Below, piece after piece: positions 36,011 through 47,182 of a DNA stretch of 64,000 bases. Each line of letters opens with the position of its first letter. The first letter of the stretch is position 1. A program made the translations under genes and the position numbers. Source of the DNA: Adineta steineri (Eukaryota; Rotifera; Eurotatoria; Adinetida; Adinetidae); the NCBI GenBank assembly GCA_905250115.1, contig CAJNOI010000036.1, positions 395,147 through 459,146 on the forward strand, in the 5' to 3' direction. Below the pieces are notes generated by a model. It searched no databases. It was not told where the DNA came from and saw only the letters and a program-made list of their open reading frames with translations.

Positions 36011-38897
36011 ATGCTATATGGAATTTTACTTGAAAGTTGTCGTGATGGTGTTTGTGAAGCATATGGAGTAGCAACATGGAAAAGAATTGTAGAAGAATTA
36101 AATTTTGAACATGATTCATTTACAACACTTGGTCGTTATGAAGAAAATATTATTGAAAGAGTTGCTGAATGTAATTCGAAATTAATTTTATTATCGGAAA
36201 ATAATATTTTGTTTTTAGGTCTTTGTGAAATTACACATGAAGGTAGTTTAGATACATATATGTACTTTTTTGGTGAATGTTTCGTAAGATTTTTTACAAA
36301 CTATGGTTATGATAAAATCCTACGTGTCGCCGGTCGTCATTTTCGTGATTTTCTTTTATCTATTGATCAACTTCATGATTCAAATAGATTTAGTTTTCCA
36401 AAAATGAAATCACCATTATTTCACGTTACTGAAGAAGATGAATTTGGAGCAGTTTTACATTATAAGTTAATAGAAAATAAAAATTTTTTTGTTTTTGTTA
36501 AAATAAATTACATTTATTTAGATCAAAACGTCGAGGTTTTCAACGTTATGTTATGGGACAATTAAAAGAATGTGGAACAAGATTTTTTCAAGAAGACATA
36601 TCTTGTCGTATACAAGATGATGTCTCATCAAATGAATGTAAGAAATTTCGATTATTTTTTAAAATAATATGATTAATTCTTATTCTACACAGATACTCAT
36701 ATTGTTTTTCGTGTTGATTTCAATAATTATAAATTAAAAAATTTGGGAAAACGTTTTATTCAAAATCCGTCATTACCAGATGTTACTAGTGCAACATTTT
36801 TCAAAGTAAAATTTAGTTTATGATAACAAAAATACTCCTCCAGTCTTTAAAGGGTTAAATATCAAATACAAAAATCTGTATTGGATTAGTATTAGTTGAT
36901 ATTTATCAAAGAAATCCTAGTCTACAATAATAAATTTACGTTGTTTATTTATAGGTATTTCCGTTTGCTATTTTAATTGATCCACAAATGCGTATGTTTC
37001 ATGTGGGAAAATCAGTTCAAAAAGTTTTTCCAACGAATGTACCTTTAATTGGCCGTCATATTGAAGATGTATTTCGTTTAGTTCGACCAGATATATTACT
37101 TGAATGGAATCGAGTTTGTTTAGTTTGAATATAGAAAAAAAAACACTAATTAACAAAATTTGTTTTTTTTTAGCTTCTTTCTTATGGTCGACATATAGTC
37201 TTTGTTATTGAAAGTCGTATTCCACTTCAACCAAATGCATCTGTAATTGCAAAAAAACTTGCTACAGCAACAACTCATGCTCATCTTCGTCTTAAAGGGC
37301 AAATGAAAGTAATTCCAGCATGGAATATGATTGCTTTTCTTTGTCATCCGGAGTAAATTTTAATACTAAATTAAAATGCTTATTTTTTTACTTTGAAATT
37401 TAGATTAACAACAGCAGAAGAAATGCTTTCTATTGGCTTATTTCTTCACGATATCAATTTTTATGATGGTAGTAGTGAAATTCTTATTGCTGGTATGCAA
37501 CATGCTCGAACATTACAGGCAGCCATTGATAAACAACAAGCATGGATAACAAAATTACAAGGTTCAAAACATGAATTAGTAGAATGGCGTCGAAAAGGAA
37601 AACGTCTTTTATACAATATAATGCCAAGACATATTGCACAAATGTTACAAGAAGGTGTTTTACCTAATTCAATATGTGAAGTAAGAAAAATGAATTATTT
37701 TATTTAAAAAAAATGAATTCTATTTTAGTCTCATAAATTGCTTACCGTTCTTTTTGCATATTCAATTGATTTTAAAGATGTTGTAGAAAAATTAGCACCA
37801 CATCAGATTGTTGATTCAATCAATGCAATTGTTAATGCATTTGATCAATGTTCCGAACATTTTGATGTATTTAAAGTTGAAACAAAAGCAGATTCATCTT
37901 ATATGGTTGTAGCTGGTATACAAGATCGTAGTACAAGAGATCAACGACGTTCATCAACAGCTGTACGATAAGAAAATAATTTTTCAAATGTAATGAATAC
38001 TTTTATTTATATTTATAGAGTGGATCATCAGTACAGAGTCTAGCATATTCTGATGAACTTCAAGGTGACTTGAAAAATCCATTAGGACTTAATCAAGCAG
38101 AAATTGTTGCTGGTCTTGCACTTGAAATGGTTAAAAGTTCAACGACTGTTATTAATCCAATAACAGAAGAACCATTTCGAATTAAATTTGGTAAATAAAT
38201 ATTTTCATTCTTTTAATTATATCGAATTCTCTTATTAGGTTTTCATTCGGGTCCCGCTGTTGGTGGAATTGTTGGTGCCAAAAATGTTCAATATTGTCTC
38301 TTTGGTGACACAGTCAATACAGTATGAAAAATAATTAGAGTTTTAAATTATTTCCTGTAGTTTCATGATATTGACAGATATTTCTTCTTGAATAGGTTTT
38401 CAATTTATTTTTAATATTTTAGGCAAGTCGAATAACAACAACAGGCGAAGTATATACTAATATTTATATTGTTTAATTATATAAAAACTTTATTTCTCTA
38501 GCCAGGACGAATTCACATGAGTGATACAGCATTTTTACTTATTAGAGATTCTCCTTATTTCGAAATTCATAATAAAGGCAAAACAGAATTAAAAGTAAAC
38601 GATTGATATTATTATTTATTTATTAAAATAAAATGAAAATAATAACTTTAGGGTAGAGGTACAATTGAAACACATTGGTTAGTTGGTCCTAAATCAACAT
38701 ATACAGCAGCTATTGAATTAGATCAATTTCTACTTAATGAAGAACGTCATTCATCAGCTGCTCATAGTCATCGTCATCATCATCATTCTTCTCATAGTAA
38801 ACGTCATGGTGATGCAACACCAGAAAAACGATTATCAAATACTATAAATCATGGACCATCAGCTACGGGTGGTCAGTGTCCATTTAGTAGAATGTGA
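36011..38897 (+). CDS. Atypical (beta-type) soluble guanylate cyclase with H-NOX domain
   Basis: Thirteen exons: 36011-36170, 36219-36465, 36522-36637, 36693-36805, 36955-37113, 37174-37352, 37404-37680, 37729-37962, 38019-38190, 38239-38321, 38423-38449, 38502-38594, 38652-38897; phases agree throughout; 701 residues. Order: H-NOX heme domain (1-190), PAS-like HNOBA domain, signalling coiled coil ([21 protein letters not shown]), class III cyclase domain. After removing a stop-free 48-nt intron the heme ligand falls at His106 and the YxSxR heme-propionate motif at Y135, S137, R139, the beta-1 numbering. The start MLYGILLE and [10 protein letters not shown] match the insect/nematode atypical, O2-responsive subgroup (GYC-88E type). 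Guanine-binding KVET and [10 protein letters not shown] are kept, but the first metal-binding Asp is Tyr (LFAYSIDF), so a partner subunit probably completes the site. Exon 11 is only 27 nt. The tail is His-rich ([12 protein letters not shown]). Confidence 0.9.
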
Positions 38898-38966
38898 ACA
38901 TCTACATAACTTATCAAATTTTATTTATCTTTTATGTTGTCTAATGTGTTTCACGCGAAAATAAAT

Positions 38967-39911
38967 TTATCCTTGAATGCAATTATTGGAAATTTTTGAT
39001 ATCGCATCCTGAAAGAGAAAAAAAAAGATTATAAAAAAATCTATTAGCATATATACTTCAAGATTAGTTAGTTTTTTGAAAACATTTGATAAAGATATTG
39101 ATTGATTACAATTAATGGATGGTTCTGAAACACTTATAGTTGTCGATAAAGGAAGTTTTTCTATAATCTGACAATTATCATTGAATGGTAATGACGAAGT
39201 ACATGGATTCGGAGGAGTAATCATAATTGTAACAACACGATCGATTATTTCATTTGCACATAATGATGGCTGAAAAGATTAATAATAAAAGAAAAAATAA
39301 CTCAACTTAATATTCTATTACTTCTTGACATAGAATTTCACTAACAAGTATTTGTGCACATTCAACAACATCAGAATATTCACCGGGATTGATTAAAGAT
39401 TGTAATTTATGAAGTATTTTTTTTACAATATATTCTGTAATCTAAACGGATGAGTTATAGATAAATTTATTTGAATAATTCATACTAATCCATCTTCACC
39501 ACATGGTGAAAAAGTATTTTGATTATTATCATCATCATCATTATATTTGGGTACAAATTTTTTTCGATGTGTTATACGTACAGTTTGATTTGTATTTGAT
39601 GGGAAAATGATTTGATTATTATTAGAAGAAGAAGGATTTGTTTTTAATGATGATACTACATTTTGACAAGAAATCCAATCTTGAAAACGATTATGACGTC
39701 GATGTATTTTAGCTTTTAAATTATCAGGTATACAATATTCAGGTATTTTTCGATAATAAAATGCTCCATAATCTTGATTTGTCGTTCGCCATAATTCAGA
39801 AGAATCTGTTGCTATTGCAAAACGTGTTAATAATGTTGATTGTATTGGACGATAATCATCAATATTCGAACAATAATTAATTGGTTCACATTGATTTATA
39901 TCTATATCCAT
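38967..39911 (-). CDS. Unrecognised protein, 266 residues
   Basis: Four exons on the minus strand: 39911-39486, 39441-39322, 39269-39057, 39008-38967, all phase 0, GT..AG. I do not recognise the family. The N-terminal part contains LWRTTNQDYGAFYYRKIP, which resembles the T-(S/T)-N-x-x-Y-G motif of some microtubule inner proteins, then a basic stretch (KAKIHRRHNRFQDW), an Asn/Ser/Asp-rich linker and two predicted helices (ITEYIVKKILHKLQSL and YSDVVECAQILVSEIL). No signal peptide or membrane segment is seen unless the 48-nt intron 39056-39009, which is stop-free, is retained; that would add a hydrophobic Phe/Ile-rich insert. The gene is convergent with the guanylate cyclase, with only about 70 bases between stop codons. 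The ciliary suggestion is weak inference. Confidence 0.6.
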
Positions 39912-40881
39912 AGTATATAATTATAAACATTTACATTCTATATTGGAGAGAGAGAAAGAAAAAAAAGAAACTGAAAAAGATTAGAATTTAATAACGCGCT
40001 TTTTATTATATTGATTACGTAGTTAAAGGTGAGGGTAAAGATTGGAGACAGATAAAAACGATCGATCACCCTCTATGATACACATCAGAATAACCTCGTT
40101 GACTTTCACATCTACTAATAATCTTAGATTATTTATTCAATAAACATGATATATACTATTTCTTATTTTAAGAATAGTTCATTATTAGATATTAGTGTTC
40201 ATTAAATAAAATTTACAATGATGTGTCATAAAATATGACATTCACATTTTATGTCCACTTAAGAAAATAATATATGTATGTTTTTTTCGAAACGGAAGTA
40301 ATAACTTTGATGAATTACAAACATAAATATATAAATTTATTTCTTTATATTGTATATATTTATTATTTGACTTGTTAAATTATTCATTTAGATAAAAATA
40401 TAATTTATATACTTAAGTTTTTTATTACTGTGTAATGAGGTCATTTATGTTGTTGATGTTTATATCTGAGGGTGATAATAACAACAACACTGATGTCCTC
40501 GTACCATCATGTAAGCCAATCAATTAATATATGTTTGTCATTGAAAACCTGTTTTTCTTTCATACTATCGTGTATAGATAAAAATTATTAAGTAAAAAAA
40601 ATTATATCATAAACTTATTTTGAACATTTTTTCTTCCATGGGATATACAAGGCAAAAGCGATTATCGAACCTTGATATTCTTTTCTCATTATCTATACGA
40701 TTATTAAGGATTCACACGTGATCATCGCGTACCTATATATATATTTATATATCTTATACCTCTTTTGTTTAGCACGCATGATCGCTCACCTTCAGTAATA
40801 TTTCTTGTTCTTCTTTTCATTCCTCCTTCTTCTTCTTCTTCTTCTCTTAAACAAGACTGTGTCTTACATTTACATATTTTG
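39912..40881. other. Intergenic region with uncertain 5' end of the phosphatase gene
   Basis: AT-rich, bearing the promoters of the minus-strand unknown gene and of the first histidine phosphatase. The phosphatase frame stays open back to about 40773, just after an acceptor-like TCTTTTGTTTAG, so coding may begin before the ATG at 40882. A TCT run lies at about 40826-40845. Confidence 0.45.
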
Positions 40882-41787
40882 ATGTTTATACTTCAACCTC
40901 CCGTATATCTTGATGATAATAACTTTTATCATAAGAAGAAGAAGTTTTTTAGAAGATTTGATAAACGTGCTCATAATCATGGACCAACCTATGATCTTCG
41001 TTTGATTATACTTCGACATGCAGAGCGTGTTGATCTAGTCTTAGGTGAAAGTTGGTATGATTATGTTTTTGGTGGTGTTCCATCAGCTCCACCACAAAGT
41101 TATCTACATCCATTATTACCACAAGCATTACCCCAACGTTTAAATACTTTACTCTATGTATTTGATCCACCGATAACACGATTGGGTGAAAGCAAATCAT
41201 ATTCTAGAGGACAGGAACTATCTAGACTTGGTGTTAGTAGTATTGATCATTGTTATTCATCACCTGCTTGTCGTAGTGTTCTAACAGCAAGTGCTGTCTT
41301 AGATGGTATAAGTCGAAATCCTGTACCAATTCGTCTTGAACCATATTTATTTGAACCGTTGAGTTGGAATCAACCATTACAAATGCTTGACACTGTATCA
41401 CCGTTTATGTCAACTCGTGAATGGATGATGGCAGGCTACAACATCGATCGAAATTATCAACGTCTCAATAATTATTTAAATCCAATGGAAACTGAAGTTG
41501 ATTTTTATATGAGAAGTCAATATGTTTTTCAATCAATTGAACGTCGTCATGGTGGTGTTGCACCACCAATTGGCCGTGCAAGTAAACGAGCTCGACATTC
41601 AACTGTACTCATCGTTGGTCATGCTGCAACGCCACTAATCTTTCAACATATTGCTCTACAACAACCATTCAATTCTGAAGTTTTCGGACAACAATGTGGT
41701 ACTATACCATTTTTACATACAGTTGTTCTTGAACGTAATGCGATAAATCGCATGTGGTACATGCGACCTATAATGTCTTTTGTTTAA
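40882..41787 (+). CDS. Histidine-phosphatase (PGM) family protein, UBASH3/TULA-like, copy 1
   Basis: Open frame of 301 residues from the first in-frame ATG; the frame extends upstream to a splice-acceptor-like site ending at 40772, so an upstream exon may exist. The catalytic domain starts at about residue 35. It has the phospho-accepting motif as LRHAERVD (family: RHGERVD), SPACRSVLTAS carrying the second Arg, and VGHAATP carrying the distal His. Motif order and RVD suggest the UBASH3/TULA clade, whose vertebrate members dephosphorylate tyrosine-phosphorylated signalling proteins; the UBA and SH3 domains of those proteins are absent here. The Gly-to-Ala change in RHG is notable but keeps the histidine. 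A second copy follows 293 bases downstream on the same strand. Confidence 0.75.
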   Translation: MFILQPPVYLDDNNFYHKKKKFFRRFDKRAHNHGPTYDLRLIILRHAERVDLVLGESWYDYVFGGVPSAPPQSYLHPLLPQALPQRLNTLLYVFDPPITRLGESKSYSRGQELSRLGVSSIDHCYSSPACRSVLTASAVLDGISRNPVPIRLEPYLFEPLSWNQPLQMLDTVSPFMSTREWMMAGYNIDRNYQRLNNYLNPMETEVDFYMRSQYVFQSIERRHGGVAPPIGRASKRARHSTVLIVGHAATPLIFQHIALQQPFNSEVFGQQCGTIPFLHTVVLERNAINRMWYMRPIMSFV

Positions 41788-42080
41788 AAGAAAATTTGTA
41801 GACATTCATATAAGAAAAACGGAATATATTATAAACTATATCTATTGTATCTGACCATGAAATAGTAATAGAGACAACCTTCGCTCTTATGCAAACTTGT
41901 CTGCTTTATCGAAATCAGAAAGAAAAGAAGCCATGCTTGACGTATATGCAAGTGTTTTGATGTGTATATAGAAATAAACGCAATAGAGAGCAAGACTATT
42001 CAAGGAATAAGCTTTAGAGGAGTGTCTGATCTACTAGAGAAGAAAAAAAAAAGAGAGACTATTTAATAGCATAATCAATA

Positions 42081-43214
42081 ATGACAATGACAAGTAATGA
42101 TATCGATTTACTACATATAGACGAAGATTTGGAATTGGATTCTACATCAAGTAATTCACATGTTCGTATACATTCCCCATTACCTTTACTCAAAATACCA
42201 GTTAAATCTACTGAGTCTCTTAATTTTACTGTTCGATCACGTCATAAATCAAAAACATTATCTAAAAAAAGAACGTTAACTCGTTACATTTTTCCAAGGA
42301 TACCTTCTCGTACTGAATCATTAATTCAGCCATTAGATTATTATGAACCTGACAATTACTATCATCATCATTATTATCATCATCATCATCATCATCATCA
42401 ACAACCACAGCAACAGTTACAACAACAAGGACAACAATCTAATGAAGGCTGTGATATGCGGTTTTTTATTATTCGACATGGTGAACGAGTCGATAGATAT
42501 TTCGGGTCAAATTGGTTTATGTTAGCCTTTGATAATAATGGTCAATATCGTCCATATCATGTAAACTACCCACCTGATTTACCACCACGTCCAAATAAAT
42601 ATTTTTGGGCACTTGATACACCATTAACACGTGATGGTTTAAATGCTGCACAAAATGTTGGTCGAGTATTAGGCCTTAATCAATTCGAACCAACATATGT
42701 TTATTCATCACCAGCTATGCGTTGTATATTTACAACATTTCAAATCTTAAAAGGTCTTGGATTAGAAAATAAATTATCCATACGTATTGAACCAGGCCTA
42801 TTAGAATTAGGTGCTGCAAGATTTGGTATGAGTTTCTTTCTAACACCAATTGAATGGTATAATTATGGAATAAATGTTGATTTAACTTATCAACCTATAA
42901 TGCAAAATATTGATCCATTAGAACGTGAAAGTGCATATTATCTTCGTTCAAAATATATTATTCGTCAAATAGAACAGATTCATAATAATAATTCTTCGCC
43001 TTCATCACTTAATATTTTACTTGTTGGTCATGCAACATCACCGGAAACTTTAACATGGGATTTAGTTGGACGTCAACCCAATGTTTATGATTTATTTACA
43101 TTATCATTAAATATTGGTTATCTTCAAATGGTTATAACTGAACGAGAGAAACAAACAAAAGCTTGGTCATTAACACAAATGCCATTACAATCAACAACAC
43201 TTAAATGGGTTTAA
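42081..43214 (+). CDS. Histidine-phosphatase family protein, UBASH3/TULA-like, copy 2
   Basis: Intronless, 377 residues. An N-terminal ~125-residue Ser-rich and then His/Gln-rich tail (a run of seven His followed by Gln-rich sequence) precedes the phosphatase domain. Catalytic motifs: IIRHGERVDRYFGSNW (the canonical RHGER), SPAMRCIFTTFQIL and LLVGHATSPE. It shares the TPLTR, NYGINVDLTYQ and SKYII blocks with the preceding copy, so the two arose by tandem duplication, though they are now well diverged and only this copy keeps the intact RHG. Substrate unknown; tyrosine phosphatase activity is the family expectation for TULA-type proteins. No membrane segment or signal peptide. Confidence 0.82.
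   Translation: MTMTSNDIDLLHIDEDLELDSTSSNSHVRIHSPLPLLKIPVKSTESLNFTVRSRHKSKTLSKKRTLTRYIFPRIPSRTESLIQPLDYYEPDNYYHHHYYHHHHHHHQQPQQQLQQQGQQSNEGCDMRFFIIRHGERVDRYFGSNWFMLAFDNNGQYRPYHVNYPPDLPPRPNKYFWALDTPLTRDGLNAAQNVGRVLGLNQFEPTYVYSSPAMRCIFTTFQILKGLGLENKLSIRIEPGLLELGAARFGMSFFLTPIEWYNYGINVDLTYQPIMQNIDPLERESAYYLRSKYIIRQIEQIHNNNSSPSSLNILLVGHATSPETLTWDLVGRQPNVYDLFTLSLNIGYLQMVITEREKQTKAWSLTQMPLQSTTLKWV
42357..42440 (+). repeat. His- then Gln-coding trinucleotide tract
   Basis: CAT/CAC repeats then CAA-rich repeats inside the second phosphatase gene, in frame as poly-His and poly-Gln. Length is likely variable between alleles. Confidence 0.85.
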
Positions 43215-43355
43215 ACTTCTTCTTCTTCTTCTTTTTTCTTTTTTTTTCGAAAAAAATTTTCATTAAATAAAACAAAAATGTGCTACATTTTTTTGAATTA
43301 TTACACACATTCTTACAAACGTGAAAATTTCTTAAGTTTTTATATAAACAAAAAA

Positions 43356-43375
43356 ACACACACACACACACACAC
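43356..43375. repeat. (AC)10 microsatellite
   Basis: Ten uninterrupted AC units in the short gap between the convergent phosphatase and TDP-43 genes. Confidence 0.95.
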
Positions 43376-43457
43376 TCATATATTAAAAAACAGAAAGCTA
43401 TTGTTAAGTCGAAATTTTTTGTAATAAGAAGTTTTTAATTTTTAATTATTAGTAATT

Positions 43458-45180
43458 TTATTGCCAAATACCATCTGCTGCTGCTTCTGTAGTATTCCAA
43501 TAGGATTGTTGATGAGTAGGGAATGCTTCTTTAGTTGCACTAGGTGTACTAACATTATATTGTTGAAAATATGTAAACATCCTATCAGTATTTGATGCTT
43601 GTTCAAATTGTTGATGATAATATGGATATGCTGCTGGTGGTGGAGCAGCATAGGGTGCAAATGTACGTATACCACGATGATCCGATTTCGCTTTTTTAAA
43701 TGTTGATGATGGATAATCATTGATATTGTATGATTTTGTTTTTGGTTCAGCTAATCCAACTGTTACAGTACAACCTAAAATAACAAAAACGTAATATTTT
43801 CAATATAGTATAACTTATTTACCTTTTATAACATGTTTGCCTAATAATGATCGTACAATACTTGAATCAGTAAATGTCACAAAACCAAATGAACGTGCTG
43901 GTTTTGGTATATAAATATCGGTAAGAGTTCCATATTTGGAAAAGTATTGTCGTAAGTCATCAGTTGTAATGGCATCGGGCATATGAGTAATAAAAATTTT
44001 CCTTGTATATTCCGGTTCATGACTTGCCTAAAATAAACGAAAAAAATCATGCATAATAAGTTAAAACGTTCTGAATATTAGATGAAGGTAATGTTTTATA
44101 TTATTAGAAGCGTTATATTATTTTCCCTTGACTACAAGGAATTGCTCATAAGCATAGTATTGTCAGTTATCTTGAGAAAGAAAAAAAAGATAATTATAAA
44201 ATAGATTTTTTTGTGTAATAGAACGATTAGTTTTGACTAGTATATTTAAATTTCATTTTTATAGCGTTACATGATTGATTTTTACTTACTTTAGATTCTG
44301 GAATTTTAACATCAACATGTCGTCCATCAATGAAATGACGTTTATTGATAACAGCTAATTGAGATTCATAATTTTTATAACGAATAAAACCAAAACCACG
44401 TGATTGTCCATTTGAATCTCGTTTAATCTAAATAGAATAGACTTTATTAATAAATTCTTTTCTTTTTTCGCTTTTATTACTTCACACAAGACCAATTCAC
44501 CAAATTCTTCGAAACATTTTTTAACATCATCTTCAAGACTTCGATAACTTATTCCAAGTACAATTAAATCAACACAACGACGATTTCGATCAATATCATC
44601 ATAATCAACATTATTATTTATCATAAAATCGGTCGCAACTCTTTGCGGTTTGATTTGTCCAAGAGATGTTGACATAGTTTCATCTTGGTTCTCATCAAAT
44701 CCTTTTCGTTTAATTTCCGATGGCATAGCTATTAAAAACAAAACAACCAATTTTTATTCGATATTAAAAACAAAAAATATAAATTCACGTTTTGAATATA
44801 CAGGAACATAAATAGCATTTGGATCCCATTCACCATCTGGATGATAAAGTTTGCCATCTACTACACGAACGCTGAGAAAAGAAAAAAAAACAAGACAAAT
44901 AAATAAAAGTATGATTTTATATTGAAGCTAAACGAGCGCAAAATGAGGAGGAATATAACCACCACACATTTCACTAAATATACATCGAATTTAGAACAAC
45001 AAACACATTCACTCACCCTCTCCACACACCCGACTCAGAATTGCGATATTTTAATGCACTCACACCTTGAAATTGAGCAGTAAGCGTACTCAATGAAACT
45101 GATCCATCAGCATCCCCATCAACTGGAATTTCAATAGTTTCTTCATTTTGTTTACCTTCATCAGCTACTCTTATAAACAT
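43458..45180 (-). CDS. TARDBP: TDP-43 RNA/DNA-binding protein
   Basis: Six exons on the minus strand: 45180-45017, 44871-44789, 44728-44481, 44427-44290, 44027-43823, 43774-43458; phases 2,1,0,0,1 agree; 384 residues. The N-terminal oligomerisation domain is clear (ETIEIPVDGD, STLTAQFQG, ALKYRNSESGVWRGVRVVDG, LYHPDGEWDPNAIYVPVY). A lysine/arginine patch (PSEIKRKG) resembles the nuclear localisation signal. RRM1 has DLIVLGISYRS and RGFGFIRY, with HFIDGRHVDVKIPES; RRM2 has KIFITHMPD and RSFGFVTF. TDP-43 binds UG-rich RNA and controls splicing and mRNA stability. The C-terminal ~70 residues are short, glycine-poor and rich in Tyr, Gln and Ala, unlike the long Gly-rich prion-like tail of vertebrate TDP-43, although aromatic residues and a final Trp remain. 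Confidence 0.93.
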
Positions 45181-46701
45181 GATTATATTTTAGCAAAAAA
45201 TTGTAATATATTTTATTATGTAACCGTTAGCTAATAGATATCGATCTACCGTCTCAAGTATTACAACACAATAAACCAACAAGCGTAGTAGCTGGTCGAG
45301 ATGGTTACAGATAGGAAAATAAAGGAAAGGAAGAAAAAAAGAAAAAAAAATGAATAAAATCTTTTTTTTTATTTCTAAAAAGATTGATCAATACTGAACT
45401 CAGTCGAAAGAGGTCTCTAATAGTCGTAACACGAAATAGTTTATCATCGTTTTAGTTTCATTTTTTTTATCAAATGAATTACATGTACACAAGGTCATAT
45501 ACTTTTCTCTAAAAGCCTAGGTATCGCGGATAAAGTTTAAATATTCTCTTCTCACGAAAAATAATAAATATGGTAAAGAAAAGAAAACTTTATTCAAATA
45601 ATAACTTTTTATTACAACTACTTGTATTACGCAACAATTTACTACGATTTTGATTTTTCTATGTGATGTATTACATATAAGAAAATGTTTATAATTTAAT
45701 CTTGATTAAAGAAAATAACCTAATAAAAGTTATTGAGATTCAACCGGTAGTTGTCATGATACTTTGTTCCATACAAAACAGTAAATATTTATAAATCAAA
45801 AGGATTATTGTTCGTTATATTTAATACCTAAAACTATTCTACTTTTCCTAGAATATGAATGTTCTCCTTGGTGATATATCTCTAAAAATCGTTTTACAGT
45901 AACATGAGAAAGATAGGAAAGATTTTTGTCAATAGAATGCATAGTTCATTAAACGAAAGAAATGACTATTGTTAATCAAATATAGTTTTCAGATGTCTAT
46001 ATTACGATGATAGACTCAATAATGGTGCAATCGATGAGTGCTTTGTTAATATTAAATTATAACAGCTTGTGATATTTTTTCGCTAACTTGAACATACTTA
46101 GAATGTAATGGTTTTACTATTACCAATTGATAAGTAATCATTAAGGAATAATCTGTACATGAAATGGTATACGCTGTTTAGTTGGTAGCAAAATATCAAA
46201 TATTCGGTAGAGTAGTATGGATTAAAGAATAATTTCAATAAATTTTGCTCTTCTTAGTTCGCATATTACGAAGTATTAAAAATACTCCGAAATAGTTGAA
46301 AAATGATTCATTCATTATTAATACAAGACTATTTATACATAACTATAATCATATCTTATTAACCTAGGCATATAATATACAATCAGTAGCAACAATAATA
46401 ATGAATCACTTTATCGTTATTATATATATTTTTTAACATCTTCTAAAATGATCGTTTTGCAAAGAATAAATCCATTTATTGGAAATATATCATCTCAAAC
46501 AAGTTTATAATAGTAATGTTGTATAAATACTAAAACCTGCTGATCATAAGATATTCTTTTCAATCTCAAGATTATTTAACTAATTGAAATAGTACCAGAT
46601 TTAAATTATTTGACTCGGTTCATGACAAAGTCAAATCTTTTAGAATATATCAATCGATAACATAAGATTTAACAATGCAAAACAAAACGATATTATTTAT
46701 T
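45181..46701. other. Intergenic region upstream of TDP-43
   Basis: About 1.5 kb, AT-rich, with no exon visible. It separates the 5' end of TDP-43 from the 3' end of ZNF593, both on the minus strand. Confidence 0.5.
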
Positions 46702-47182
46702 TTAAGACGAAATAACATCTTCAACAGCATCAGTATCCATCTGATAAAGCTTGTTTTGATCACTTGGTACATCGATAGGTCGTGGTGCTCGATATTGTCC
46801 TTTTCCAGCTGCTCGTTCAGCTTCTTCCAATGTATATGCTTCAGTTTTTAAATCTTTTACTCTTCGTTTATGAAATTTCCCTTTGATATGATGTTGTAAA
46901 TTATGCTCATCAATAAAATATTTTCTTTAAATAAACAAATAAAATATTTTGTAAAATAAAAAAATAGATCATTATCTCTTACGAGCAATACAAACAATAA
47001 TGTTGTCCTGCACCAGGTACATCATAATCAATCGGTTGATTTAATAATTGACGAGCTGTTTCCGCAGCCATCGTTTTTTGTACTTCATCAAGATCTTTTG
47101 TTTTTCGTTTGGTTTTTAATACTTTACCTTGTTTATCAACACCACTATGACTTTTATTTTTCGAACGAGTTTTTTTCGGCAT
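46702..47182 (-). CDS. ZNF593: ZNF593/Bud20 ribosome-biogenesis zinc finger protein
   Basis: Two exons on the minus strand: 47182-46983 and 46924-46702 (phase 2), 140 residues, close to the usual length. A basic N-terminus (MPKKTRSKNKSHS, KVLKTKRKTKDLDEV) leads to PGAGQHYCLYCSKYFIDEHN, a C2H2 finger (C-x2-C-x12-H-x5-H) and the basic KGKFHKRRVKDL, then the family signature EAYTLEEAERAAGKGQYRAP. The tail ends with QMDTDAVE, like the MDT end of the family. The yeast homologue Bud20 is a shuttling pre-60S factor, so a nuclear role in ribosome export is expected. The splice lies just after the zinc-binding Cys pair. It is divergent from the zinc-finger gene at 47637 with about 450 bases between starts, possibly a shared promoter. 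Confidence 0.93.

Noticed and set aside
42343-42525. Ile-rich frame overlapping the second histidine phosphatase
   Set aside because: It is the +1 shadow of the His/Gln trinucleotide tract.
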